Shown here: positions 48,353 through 60,180 of the stretch, piece by piece
Layout of the letters: the number at the start of each line of letters is the position of its first letter
How positions within the stretch are numbered: position 1 is the first letter of the stretch
NCBI GenBank assembly: GCA_030386875.1
Contig: CM059559.1
Span: 3,345,177 to 3,409,176, forward strand
Direction of reading: 5' to 3'
DNA: 64,000 nucleotides
Source of the DNA: Morinoia aosen
Taxonomy: Eukaryota > Arthropoda > Malacostraca > Amphipoda > Talitridae
Notes under the pieces: model-generated
What the model saw: the letters and a program-made list of their open reading frames with translations, nothing else
Databases searched by the model: none
What the model was told of the DNA's origin: nothing
Position numbers and translations under genes: made by a program

Positions 48353-49914
48353 CACTTCAGCTGATGCTAAACATTGATCGAGCGATAAGTGCAGCTATAC
48401 GATCACAGATGTTTATTTAGCACGCGTCCCGCTCAGAGATATTCTCCCTAGTGTCATTCATCACTTCTAATTGTTATGACGGAAGCTTGTCACAATGACA
48501 GAACAATAAGCTACTCGATTTTTCTCCCATTCTACATGCTGTGGGCTCCCTCAACAAATGAGCATCAAAACATGTCAGCAATATATAGCCAAATTGTTCA
48601 AGTGCTATCAGAATGTAAATCAAGTATAATGAGAGATGATGTCAGAGCGAATCTATTTGTGCAGGTTTGTAATTTGTCCCATCCTTTAGCTCTACTGTAC
48701 ACGCAGCTCGCGTTACATGACGCCTGTCTCGTGTATTTGTTACATCTTTGTCTGCGCGTGTGTGTTGTGGTACAAGGAGTATTTTAATTGCCTCATAACG
48801 AGTAAATTTTTCAGCAAGTAAATCCCTTTCATGATAAGCATATATCTGTTCTCCCAACTTCTTACATTTGTTGTTTGCCTCTGTTGAATAAGATGCGTGT
48901 CCTGACTTATATTATGTTTCTCTGTAGGCTTTCCTTGTCGTGTCAGGATTGTTTCAGGGCTGGTGAGATGTATGCGTGCTCCTTAATGGAGGTGTGCTCA
49001 CAGCCACAAATTCATACATCGAGAATTTACTCACAAAATGTATTGAGACGTCATCTGCTAGTCAGCAATATTTCACTGTGCAGGTCATCATCAATCAAAA
49101 CCTTTTAAAGCCAACTGGCGGACGTAACATTAATTGTTCAGGGCTTTTCTCAACACACTCGTGCTTGGAACCCTCTCTGCTCAGAATGAGCTTCTGACTG
49201 AAGAGATTTATGAGCGCGCTTTCTACTCTTGCTGATAATATTCAAAGTATTTCGCTGCTCTTGTGTCGTCGTGAGCGCCCTCAAACACACTGTAGGTGAC
49301 ACACTGAATAAGTGTTATTTATTGTCCAGTTTAAGTAGTCTAGCTCGAAACGAACGATATTTTCGTTGTTACGCACCGGAGTTGTGCGCTCTACGCGCCG
49401 CTCCAGCGGCCAGCAGCATCACTGAGGACTGTCAGCCCCGCCAGCGTGCCCGTATGAACTAGTGACCTCTCGAAACGCTTCTCAATCTTTGAATGAGCTC
49501 TAGTCTCCGGAAAAGCTTATGCGGAGCGGTTGTAAAAGTGAATACTCTTTTCTTATTTTTTTCAGAAAAGGTTGTCCCGTAGTTTTAGCGATCCCTTGCT
49601 CCATGCTAAATCTAGCAACATTCATCGTTTTCCATGGTAATATTCAGTGATGCCTTTACGACCTTAGTTTGAGATGCCAAAACTGGTCGTCGGGTCCGTA
49701 GTACTTAAGTATATTTGTGGTCATTAGTTCTTCAGTTCTCATTAGTCATTAGTCGTCACTTAGTATCGTTTTCGACTCACCTGGAGTCTCTTCGCTTGCC
49801 TTTTTTCTAAATGATAGTGTTGTTTGGTTAACGAAATCACATCTATTCCTGTTTATCTTTTTATTTTCATGCTCTGCAACAGCTAAATCTCTTCTTTGGC
49901 AGACTTCATTGTCT
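48353..49914. other. Intron 4 stretch without a supported feature
   Basis: Short frames only. A GC-rich patch at 49375-49465 is open but has neither a convincing acceptor nor homology, so I do not call it an exon. Confidence 0.5.
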
Positions 49915-50141
49915 GAACACGTTCACCGCGACGAGTTAAACTGAAGTTCAATATTGAACTCAAATTTAAAGTCAATTGTAATGAGCGATTTTGAAAATAG
50001 CAAACATTAACTGGATCGTGCTTTTATTTATCTTTGATAAAGTATGTATAAAAATTGGGTTGGTGATTACTGGTCAGTCAGCAGCATTATGAAAATTTCC
50101 TCCATGTACACTGGCGGCTCACATCGCGGTCATCGCGTTAA
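49915..50141. mobile_element. TTAA-end MITE family, intron 4 copy
   Basis: Left end AACACGTTCACCGCGACGAG and right end CATCGCGGTCATCGCGTTAA are inverted versions of one terminus. The interior is the reverse complement of the copy at 28701-28922. No open frame. It is the most complete of the three copies. Confidence 0.65.
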
Positions 50142-50739
50142 GCTGCGTCCTCGGCCGTGTGTGTGTCCCAGTTTTTTAGTCAATTAAACAGTGTTAAAGT
50201 CTTTTTTTTTAAGTAAAGCCTTTGCAGTGGTTGATGTGCAAGAATCATGGTGAATTAAAGTTAATAGTATAGTTTATCGTGTCAGATTGTTTCTTCATGA
50301 AAAGCAGGCATAACTCGCATGTGGGCTTTTGGGTTTGAGTTCTGAAGTGTGAACTCAACAGAACTTTATTTGCCAAGGTTACATGAATTTTTTCGTTTAT
50401 TTTGAAGCTCGTTTTTCTTTGGTCTAACATAATGGTACGTACCATAATGTTTATATACAACGTACACACTTGTTTTCCCGTGAGTTCAATGTCCATCTCT
50501 CGTCCTAATTGAACGTTCACATTAGCGTACTTCAGTTGATATCTTCATTTGTTACTCTGTGTTTCTCTAATCAGATAAAGCTTACGATAGCGCAGGATAA
50601 ATCCTTTGGCTCACTTACCGAAATATTTTTTCGTTCACTTGATACATCTACCTAAAATTACATACACCATTACTGATAGAATAATTATTGGAGCAAACAA
50701 TGACGATTGTAGGAATAATAGTGACATATTTTTGACCAG

Positions 50740-50895
50740 TTTACGTGTTCCTGGCGCACCGCGTGGAGGTGTGGCAGATGCTGCTCACCATGTCCCTCTC
50801 TGGCCTCATGAAGCCCAACTCTAAGAACGAGTACCTCCTCATCTACGTCGACAGGGAGGAGTACAAGATCAGCGACTGGGTCACTTACATGTTCG
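50740..50895 (+). CDS. Receptor guanylate cyclase, coding exon 5 (ANF-receptor domain)
   Basis: A 156-bp exon: two bases finishing Ile538, residues 539-589, and one base of codon 590. The acceptor is ACATATTTTTGACCAG ending at 50739. The exon reads YVFLAHRVEVWQMLLTMSLS, then KNEYLLIYVDREEYKISDW, then VTYMF. The joined IYVFL and NEYLLIYVD match IYVFLGA and GEYMVIFVD of Gyc76C. A downstream AG (GTGGCAG at about 50776) is a possible alternative acceptor, but it would lose the conserved IYVFL. The donor TTCG|GTGAGTGTGG at 50896 is followed by further copies of the exon end plus donor, 106 bp apart. Confidence 0.92.
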
Positions 50896-51125
50896 GTGAG
50901 TGTGGGCTGAACGCGTGTTGCCTCGAGTGTGGGGTGAACACGAGTTTCTGTTAGTGTAAGCTGAACCTGTTTTAGGTGTGGACTGGTCACCTACGTGGTC
51001 GGTGAGTGTGGGCTGAACGCGTGTTGCCTCGAGTGTGGGGTGAACACGAGTTTCTGTTAGTGTGAGCTGAACCTGTTTTAGGTGTGGACTGGTCACCTAC
51101 GTGGTCGGTGAGTGTGGGCTGAACA
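50875..51125 (+). repeat. 106-bp tandem repeat that duplicates the exon 5 end and its splice donor
   Basis: GGTGAGTGTGGGCTGAAC occurs at 50895, 51001 and 51107, exactly 106 bp apart. The 20 bases before each copy are also similar: exonic GACTGGGTCACTTACATGTT versus intronic GACTGGTCACCTACGTGGT. The unit body (CGTGTTGCCTCGAGTGTGG, GAACACGAGTTTCTGTTAG, CTGAACCTGTTTTAGG) is present twice. The intronic copies have lost one G (GGGTCAC to GGTCAC), so they no longer code in the exon frame. Three complete GTGAGT donors result. Confidence 0.93.
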
Positions 51126-51930
51126 AGTGTTCGGTGCAAAAGGGTCATTTACGTGTACAGGAAGTGCAGGTTGATGATGATGTGTTTAATAGTATAGATT
51201 TTTATTGCATCTGATAAAAATACGTTCATGATAAGTCTGAAAAGTACTGGTTTCCGACACGTTTGACACGTACTGGCTTGTGACAAGTTTAACGCGATTA
51301 AGTTACCGACATGAGCGATGAGTTCATGTAATCTGAACCAGTATTTTGTGAGTGCATCTCATGGTCCCTCTCTTGCGGCTGTAGTCTGCGTGCATCAAAG
51401 CATTCTCTGCAACACTTTCCCCTTCTTCTGAGTGCAGTAAGTTACGAACACGAGATCCAGCATGATTAGAGAGGCATTGCTATCTGTTTAAGTTCCAATA
51501 TATTGTTCTAAAACCGCCTTTTATTCACTTTATTACCTACTCGTGCATATGTCATACAAGGTCTCTTTCAGGCGACGTCCAGCTTCACGACAGCTGCATG
51601 GTAAATTTTTATTGTAAGCGGCTCGTCTACTGATGTAGGGAAAGGAAAAGGCCAGTAAGAAAAAGTACATTAAATCCTTTCTACTCGATGAGCCTGCATT
51701 CCATGCTCTCCCCGATAATGAGCTGATAAACCACATAAATTACATTTAAAAGCGTAATTTGGCTCATCAAGGATTTCATTCTAAAAAGCCAAAGCAATCC
51801 GAACACAGTGTCCAATGCCTTTGAATTCCGCTCTTATTTCTGAGGGATACTTGAAATCTAAATCTAATTGAGAAGTCTTTTTAATTGAGCGGTCAGTGAA
51901 GTTTGCTGACGAGTTCGTCCTTGCGAGCAG

Positions 51931-52136
51931 ACAAGTCTCCCGCGAAAAGCCACCTGAACGCGACAGAGCGCTGCGACCGCGAGAAGGAGAATCTGCTCAC
52001 GTTCGACGAGTCATTCATGGTGATCGGGAACAGAGCTCCTGTTGACACCCTCTACGAGCTGGAGGACAAAGTCAGGGATTACAACAACAAAGAACCCTTC
52101 TGTCTCGGCTTCTACAACGACAAAAATCTCATTCGG
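51931..52136 (+). CDS. Receptor guanylate cyclase, coding exon 6 (ANF-receptor domain; gene continues beyond window)
   Basis: Two bases complete Asp590, then residues 591-658 (206 bp; phase 1 in, phase 0 out). The acceptor is TTCGTCCTTGCGAGCAG ending at 51930. The exon reads KSPAKSHLNATERCDREKEN, then TFDESFMVIGNRAPVDTLYE, then RDYNNKEPFCLGFYNDKNLI. The position corresponds to the membrane-distal half of the ANF-receptor domain; YNNKEPF resembles YSSKPPF of Gyc76C. A sequon lies at NAT. The donor is CGG|GTGAGT at 52137. The expected next segment (SIYAAYLYDSVKLYA-like), the transmembrane helix, kinase-homology and cyclase domains were not found before 64000. Confidence 0.9.
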
Positions 52137-55100
52137 GTGAGTCGTGAGGTATCGAAGCCCAGCTGCGTGAGGAGTTGAGCTTACGAAACCAACTTCATTC
52201 AACCCAAAATTTGGCGCGGCTTTAACTGTTCCTGAATATTTTAACGATCTTTGTTTCCGCAGAAAACCGAGTGACGCCGAGCTAGTGGTGATAACGTTGT
52301 ATGTCTCTTACTTTTGTGTGCTTGGAATTATTAAAGAGTTGCGGAGTATTTCAAGCGCGACTGCGCGGGCAACTGAACTTCCCTCACAGGACAGGTGGGG
52401 TGTGCTGCTTTGTACGCCCAGCTGCGGTGCCATCTTAGCATTTCTGGTCGTACTTATCTGCTGGAGGGATTGCTAAACAGACGTTGATTTTGAGATTGCC
52501 TTTTGATGATATGGAGGACGAATAGGTCAGGAATGTTTAAAATTCAGTCATCTATCTTAGATTTGATCTTGAGGAAACTTAACGAAGCAGTGTTATGTTT
52601 AAAGAAAATATTTGTAGCATGCTCGCTTTGGTATGTTTAATTATGCCCAGACCAGGCTGAAAGCTACCAAATTTAAATAAGGTGATTCACATTTATTAAA
52701 ATTTCACTCAAACAGGAAGGAGCATTGACCGTTGACGAAATATGTATTGTCTGCATTTTAGCGAATGTACCGCCCTAAAGTTAGTGTATTTTTCAGCTCA
52801 TAGTTCATTTAAGGTGCTACCTTGAGTCCCGTGGCGGGTGCCCGCGTTGTGGCCAAGTCTTTCCATGACCCTATTTCTAATTATCATTTTTAGGTTTTGA
52901 TGAGTTTGATGACACGAGTAAAGTTCATTTTAGAGGTCAACAATACACTTCACACCGACTGCTTGCGCTGAGCTAAAGATTTTTTTATTAAATCTATCAG
53001 GCATTCATCGTTCCTCTTTAGCTCTAAAAAACACGAACCCTGTTTTTATTTGGCGATGACAAAATCAATAAATATTTTTTTCAAACCGTCGTCTCATAGC
53101 CAGCTTGTATACCGGCATATCGTGTTCTCTATTCGCCAGATGTGGAGTTTTTCAGCATGACACTACCGGAAAAATTGTAATTTTACAATTCGATTTTTTA
53201 CGTTATGTCCTGCTTTGGTACCGTACACTGTATTTCATTTTTATTAACTTAGGTTAAATGGTAGAAGATAATATGATAGTGCGTGAAGGAGAAAAGCGAT
53301 CAGTGATCCCACGACACCAAACTGCCGTCTTGCACGAGCGATCAGCAAGCGGTGTCGGCAGATAATCTACGTTGACTCTGCAAAACCGGAGTTATAGTTA
53401 ACGTACAGTTAACATTAAGGCACCGTTTCTTTTATTTAATTGTTCTTATTACAGTTTCAGATTCTCCTTTCCATTATTCATATAAAAAGGATTGGTTTCA
53501 GTTATGGAATGGAATTGTTAGTAAACCTCATTTTTCCATTATAGTTGAATAAATTCTTGAAAAGAGTTACTCTTTCCTGAACCGAAGATGTCTCTCGAAC
53601 CAATGACACTGGAGAAAAGTTGGAATATTCATCATCAAATGTTTCCTGACTCAACTAAACAATATCAGCACAGAGGTCAATTCTAGCATGAAAACTTCTA
53701 AATTGCTCCGATTTAAGGCAAGCGCAGGGCAACTTTGTGACGAAACTTTTTTGCGTTGGTCAATCACTTGAGGCCAGGGATTTAGTTGTCGGCACACATT
53801 GTCATCGAATAGACTCAATAAACAACCCCTTGTTGTCTTTGTACACGTACTCAGTTAGCGTGTTGACGAGCTCGTGACATTGTGCCGTGTCTTGTGTACT
53901 CTCCCCGTTCGTACTGCCCTGAGTGCCTAACTGACTTTTGTTTAAGTTTGAACTATCGCAACGAAATTGACAAGATCGACTAATTTTGTGGCTTTCCTTC
54001 TCTCCTATAGCGGACCAACGACGGTTTGGTACGTACCCACCCGCACAGACGAGTTGACTTCTCAATTGCACTAAAATTTATACCACGGTGGCGCTGCACG
54101 GCTGATTTTCGCTCTAATGTAAGAGTCATGCCACTTCCCAGTTATAAGAAATGTAGATCATGAGTTACGGTTAAAGACAACTTTTTTTAATTTTTTAATT
54201 TTTTCCTAGTTAATAAACTAACTTTTCAAAAAGTCATTGAGAAAATCTTTCCACTTTGAATTGCAAGAGATCGGTGAATTTTGAAGAGCGTTTGAGAAAA
54301 ACAGCCCTCCAGCCTGCCGTGGGACGTCTACGTCTAACACAAAGTACAGCATATGCGACTGTCACTCACTGGATTTTTAATTTCCTACAGAAATATTTCT
54401 AGTCTATTACTGCTTCGTTCCGTAGACTGCACTATTCGGTGTTTGCTCATGAGCTGACAACTTGCACAGTAGTCGTCTTTCCTACAGGTTTACGGCTGCT
54501 TCTTCTTAGTTCGTTCTTTCCTTATGAAGATATTTCGTACGGAGGACGGTTCATTAGATTCTTTTAGAATTGCTTTGTTTTTCTGTATTTATTCTTCGTA
54601 GTATTCCTGTTTTTAAAGCTACTTTTCCGTCTTCTTCCTCCATCAACATCCACTGATAAACAGAATTGAAAACATGGAGATAAAGTTTCCTGGATCTGTG
54701 CTGATTCCTAATGTATATTCTCTGCAAATTTCTGACACTAACAGCAAACAGTATACACGATAAATCAACTTTCAATTTCAAAGTTTAAGAATAAAAAATT
54801 TCTACTGCACATCACTCAAGTATATTTTGTCGTAAAAAACGATTCTGAACCCCGGATTGAGGTCACCCATTGTCGACTGCTTGGATACTGCAATCACGTA
54901 GACCGCGTACGCTGGCCGAAATTCATTTGTTTGCTGCTTTTCTTATTTTGCTTAGAAATTCACTTTCAAAACAGACTGCGCAAAGCAGCGTACCTTGGTA
55001 CTCATCCTCAGAAATGAAGCCTATTAGCATGGCCGAGGATAGAACTAAATCAGGCATTTTATCATTAAAGTGCCTTAGTCGTAACACATGAGGATACACT

Positions 55101-58100
55101 CGTGCGTACTTTGCGCAAACATGCACGAGCATTTCTTTTTTAGGCCTGTCGATGAGAGACCACCGTTCGGAAACGGTTCGATATCAGGGATGATACGCCC
55201 TCTGTCTCCTGTCTCTGTTCTCTTGGATAAGGGGGTATAAGACGTCCATTATCTCTGTCTCTGATCACATGGACAGAAAGGCAAAAAACCTTGTAACAAG
55301 TATTTTTATACTCATTAATATTGATCGAAATGTCCGTTATTTCTGTCCCTGGTCACATGGATCGTAATAGTAAAACATCCATTTCCTCGTGTCTCTTTTC
55401 TCATGCAAAAGTTGACATCCTGGGCACCTTAGTGAGGGCCAGTATCAGTTCCGAGCTGTGATCTCATCAGCTAGAGATTTAGTGTCTCGGTTATCCAAGC
55501 ATTATTCGCTCCTGAGCAGCTACTCATGCGTAAATTGACTCAAATTTGAACTACGAATGCGATGATATTGAAACTAATGAGCGACAGTTGTGTGGTCTCA
55601 CCATTGCTCTCATGTGTTATGATAATTTAGGCAGTCCATTGTGACCTACCGTATTGTATTCACCTGCTCTCCTCAGCATCACAGACGCTCTTCTTTCTAC
55701 AGTACCTGCATAGAAACCATTTCATTACTTGCACAGAACAGTGAATGCTTTCACTGAAGTATTTAACTATTTTCTATCAATTATGTTTAGATTTGGTATT
55801 TTTTCTTTCTTTCCATGTGAACAAAATAATTTGAACCCCTCTTGAAAAGTTCCAGTCGCATACTTTGCTCATATTTGTTTCTCTTGACGCGAGTAAAGTA
55901 CCAGGTTATTCTCCCGAGGAAACGAGCGACTCCGAGCTCCTTTGAGATGTCCTAAGCCATGTCCCTGCCGTTGATACAGCAATATCTTGTTGTTGCAAAA
56001 TATCATGGGCTTATTTTTCTCATTAGAACGCATCTTTTTCATTTTTTTTTCTCAGGAAGTGAAGGACGCCGTAGAGCGGCAACCTCCATGCCAGCTACGT
56101 TTTCATTTCATCCTCGTTTTCCTGTTCATTGTATCATCGCTGCATCATCCTTTGATGCCTACAAGACACCTTTCTCAACGATATGCGTCAAAATCTACTT
56201 TTGAATGCATAAAAACAGACGCACGTTCTCAACTTCTCCCACATTTTCCCTGACTAGCCCCTTCATTACGCGTTTTCTGCTTAGTGTGCAGCCACTTGCC
56301 TCTTCAGTAACAATTCATTCTGTTGTATTACATTCTTCAAATTCCAGTGCCCATCTATTCGTAAAATTATTTAGGTGCAGCTGCTGCTCGGCAGCTGAGG
56401 GCAGAGCGCTAACGCTTGCTTTGAAGTGGCGTGCCCTCCATTACGGCGCTCGCCAGTTTTCCTGGCAATAATTACGAGAGAGCGGCTGTGATAATACGAA
56501 CATGGTTCTCTTCATTCGACCCTGATCTTTACCGCCTGCTCTGCTGGGCCCAGGCTCACTGAGACCGCGCACTCGCTCTGCAAAAATTGCGTAAAACGAG
56601 GTTACTTTTCAAATTGTGCTTGTAAATGATTCAAAGCCTCAGTCATCACAAAAAATCACAGACATTCACGTTATTATGAGCAGGGCACCGGTGTGGGCTT
56701 GGTGTCTGTCTGTCAAAAATAGTTACGGTGTTGTAAAGCCGGTCGTCTAAGTCCATGTTAGCTACGAGGCTTCCATGCCAACTTAAGGAGAGGAGGACGA
56801 ATTCTGAAGCAAAGCATGGAAAATTGTTCTGTAAACTTCTGGACGTAACTCATACTTAGAATAGTATATGAGAACTGCGTTAATTTAAGTTTTAAAGAAC
56901 ATCGTATTGGAATATATCACACCCATAAACACCCACAATAATATATATTTTATATACTTAAGATCGGAATCCTAAATTATAACGCACCAAATTTTTGGGT
57001 TTGGATGACAAAGTTGGTTGATACAGAACCCAGAGTTTCACGTCATCAGACACCATTTTGAATATAGTCTCCGGCATCACGACGTGGTTACTGGACAGTA
57101 AACGATCAGGCCGAGGAGGCCGGGCACTCGAACAGACTTATGTTGATTTAGATAACTAAATTCATCTAAATTCATGCATTCAAAAACGATTTGTGTTGGT
57201 TATTTTATCAATTCGCGAAGAAAAAAGTGCCAGATGAAGTTCACGCGTTAAAGTTTTGCGTTTTCTTAATTGGAATACTCACCTCAACTTTATGAAGCTA
57301 AAAATTTCACGTTCGGAATTAACTCAAACTTGTGAAACACCGAAAAATTCAATCTTAATATTCATTTCATAAAATTTTTACTGCACTCCGATTTCATATC
57401 ATAACCCCGCTAAATACTGGTTTTTCTATCACTTCTTCTGGTAATATATCCCTTTCCTTAGCATTATTCGCCGAAGTCGGAAAATATCAACAACTGATTA
57501 AGCAAAATTTTAGCTTAGCATCAGCACCTCTCACACAGAAGCTCCTTGTCAGTTTTCCTCTAACTTTTATAGTTAATCCACACTGAGACCTTAATTAAGC
57601 ATCCTGTGATGTCACCAGCGCCTCGCCACAAGTCGATCACGCCGCAATATTGCACGCAATGAAACGAAGACCTCCTCACGCAGCTCCAATGATGGAGTTA
57701 CTCCTTCAGGGAGCCTCGGAGACTCGACGGTCCTTCTAGGTGCCCTTCTCTTTCTGTCGTCTCACTATCTATTATCTAGGGGAAGAGGACGATTTTTTAT
57801 TACCGATTTTCCAGCAATTTACGTCGTTGTAGGTTTACTGCTGGTAGCGTAGGTTTTACTAAATCGACTTGGTTTCGCTACGTGCTATTTTAAGTTTAGG
57901 CTCTGTACAAAAATGAGCGTAATTAGGACTATTGCCGCTCAAATTTTATATGAGAAAAATTTTTAACTCAATATAGAAGATGACGTGGCGGATGCACCCT
58001 GCAATACCTGTGCGAGGTTGGAAATGGTTAAAAGTTCGGCACGTGACACTACGTAGTGTTACTCATGCAGAACCCTCTACCTAAGGTAGCATCAAAGTCA

Positions 58101-59984
58101 TCTAGAAAAAGTCTGTCATGGATTCACTTCAGTTGCTTGATAGGCTATATATGGCCCTCATGTTCCTCAATAAAGCTCTTTCCTTCATCTCGACAGCCAA
58201 TGCTTTGCGATCTTTCGTATGAGAGTTTTCCTATTTCGTTTTTTTGCTGCTCCTGCGTTATCCTTGACATACTCTTGGGTCACCACCGTAATAAAACACA
58301 TTTAAATTAAACTTCCTGTAAAGAAAGGTCTCGTAAGCACTGAAACAGAAAAAGCTGCTAAAACGGAAATGCTCCCTTTTTTAGCGTATTTGAACACGAC
58401 GTCCTCATGAGCGAGAGGTGGGACTCCACAGCTGCCAGAATGGATTGTACGCGTTGAGTTTCACCCAAACATTGCAGGAAGGAAACCGTTGAGCTGCTGA
58501 TACTAAGCTCATGAATCCTAGTACCAAAAATTCACATAGTTGCAGTACGGTGCAAGTTTTACAGTTAGCTCTTCAATTTCTATTTATCCATTTCGACCGT
58601 AGGGAGTTTGCAAAAGCTTACGGACCTGTGCGAGAACCATAGCTCTTTCAGGAGGTTTCATTTTTCGTTTCGTGGCACGAGACGGTGTGGGCACGCATGC
58701 GCCCTTGTCAAAGTGACGTCACTGTGTCTTGGCAAAAACAAGAAAATAGGTCTATCGAAATCAAATTTCACCACTACATACCCCAACACAATAAAATAGA
58801 CTTTAGAAAAAATATCACAAGCATTGGATTATTTTCAATCTACAATATTTTAACGGATGACCTTATGAGTGAAGTTTTTTAATTAGGTAATGAATTTGTC
58901 CTCTTAACAGAATACCTTTCTATGTATGTCCTGGAGCACTGTATCTCGTTGTCACTTTCTATGAAAAGTAATTTCTACCTCTCAATTTGTTCGAAATGGT
59001 TTAGGTTCCCTTCGAGGCTTTCATCAACTTCCGTCGTGCTTCGATAAATGTCCATCCGACACCTTGCAGACTCCCATCAGTCGAGCGCTTATGTTCTGAA
59101 CTTATATGATCTGGCTCGTTCTCCTTGTGGAACAAAATTTGATCCTTTTGGATGTTTCATTTATTTCGAGGATTATCTCGTTTCAAAAGCGAACATTTTT
59201 TCTGCGAAACAGGGCACAGACGTTCGTCAGAAGAAAAAGTTTTCAACAGTTCAATCGTTGTTCCTTATTTTCGAGAATAAAAGTGGAGCTGATTCAACGA
59301 CTGATTTATTGTAAAATTCTCCCCATTTAGTGGCGCTCTGTGGATGGCTTCCCTCACCTGAGTATTCCCTATCCTCTCTGTATCATTCTTCCATTTGGCA
59401 CCCGAGCTTCGGCTCAGAAGGTGTAAGTTTTTTCGTACCATTTCCTAAGTCTATCTCTAGTTTCTCATTTGAACTCAGACCGATCGACTCAAACTGACTT
59501 GGAACTGCCCAACTTTGCCAGCCCCAGATGACGACTCGCGGACGTAGACTCCTGTCTGTCTCCTTTGAAGAGACAAACCCTCACGTCCAAGTGATCAGGT
59601 GACAAAAGCTATATTGCCTGCGGACGCATTACATTTCAGACTCACTGTGTAGTCAGCTGAGTGTAGCGATTACAGGCCCGCTTGCGCCGAGAAAATTGCG
59701 CGACTTCCCCTGAAATGATGTCTACCAAGAAATGATGTTTTAAAGAAAAGGTCAGGAAACGTTTGGCTTCACAACTTGTTTCCTCTGGCTTGGGAACTCA
59801 TTTTAAATTTCATCGGAAAATATAGCATGAATTTGTGGAGTTCAGGCTTGTAGGCTCTATTTTTGCCCTTCCTTGATTCGTCATTTTATTTGGTTTGAGG
59901 CAAGTGCCCGAGCTGAATTAGGTAGGCTTTTTTTGTATTAATAACATATGTTTTTGTTCAGTTAAGGACCACCTTTTTTCCGGT

Positions 59985-60180
59985 CTTTGTTGTCCGTCCT
60001 GTTTTTCAGCCCCTACTACTTTCTTCTTCAGCTTTAATCCTGTTTCATAAACTTCTGTCTCAACTGTGCAGAGATTCCGCGTTCCCTTAAGTACATATTA
60101 AATATCGCCATACTCTTTTCTCTGTTTGGAACGCCTTTGTTGCGGTTAGGGAGGCTTAAACTAACATCTAATCTGATCTG
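59985..60180 (+). repeat. Dispersed repeat R1, copy in intron 6
   Basis: Contains GTTTTTCAGCCCCTACTACT, TTCTTCTTCAGCTTTAATCC, GCGTTCCCTTAAGT, CTCTGTTTGGAACGCCTTTG and GGTTAGGGAGGCTTAAACTA, in the same order and orientation as 1562-1812. The tail motif GGGAGGCTTAAACTAACATC also appears alone at about 19518. Confidence 0.65.

Larger units (their letters stand above)
10506..52136 (+). other. Gene span: receptor-type guanylate cyclase, 5' portion (six exons)
   Basis: Locus-level entry. Receptor guanylate cyclases are single-pass membrane proteins with an extracellular ANF-receptor domain, a kinase-homology domain and a cytoplasmic cyclase that makes cGMP. Only the extracellular part lies in this window. 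Introns measure 9,749, 22,897, 2,235, 3,731 and 1,035 bp, and a sixth starts at 52137 and runs past the window end. The exons sum to 658 codons from ATG 10516. Junction phases all agree, and the conserved blocks meet as in Drosophila Gyc76C-type receptors (KDTRG next to LQFE; TFART after exon 2; NATR then IYVFL across exons 4 and 5). Family assignment is strong; which arthropod paralogue (Gyc76C, Gyc32E or another) I cannot decide, so no symbol is given. Confidence 0.9.

Noticed and set aside
49375..49465. GC-rich open patch in intron 4 as an extra exon
   Set aside because: No convincing acceptor or donor; exons 4 and 5 already join in phase through a conserved motif (NATR-IYVFL).
56054..56110. 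Possible further exon after a long pyrimidine tract (TTTTTTTTTCTCAG, then EVKDAVERQPP)
   Set aside because: It faintly resembles a kinase-homology segment, but the rest of the ligand-binding domain and the transmembrane helix would have to come first. No donor in a suitable place follows, and the frame continues into low-complexity sequence.
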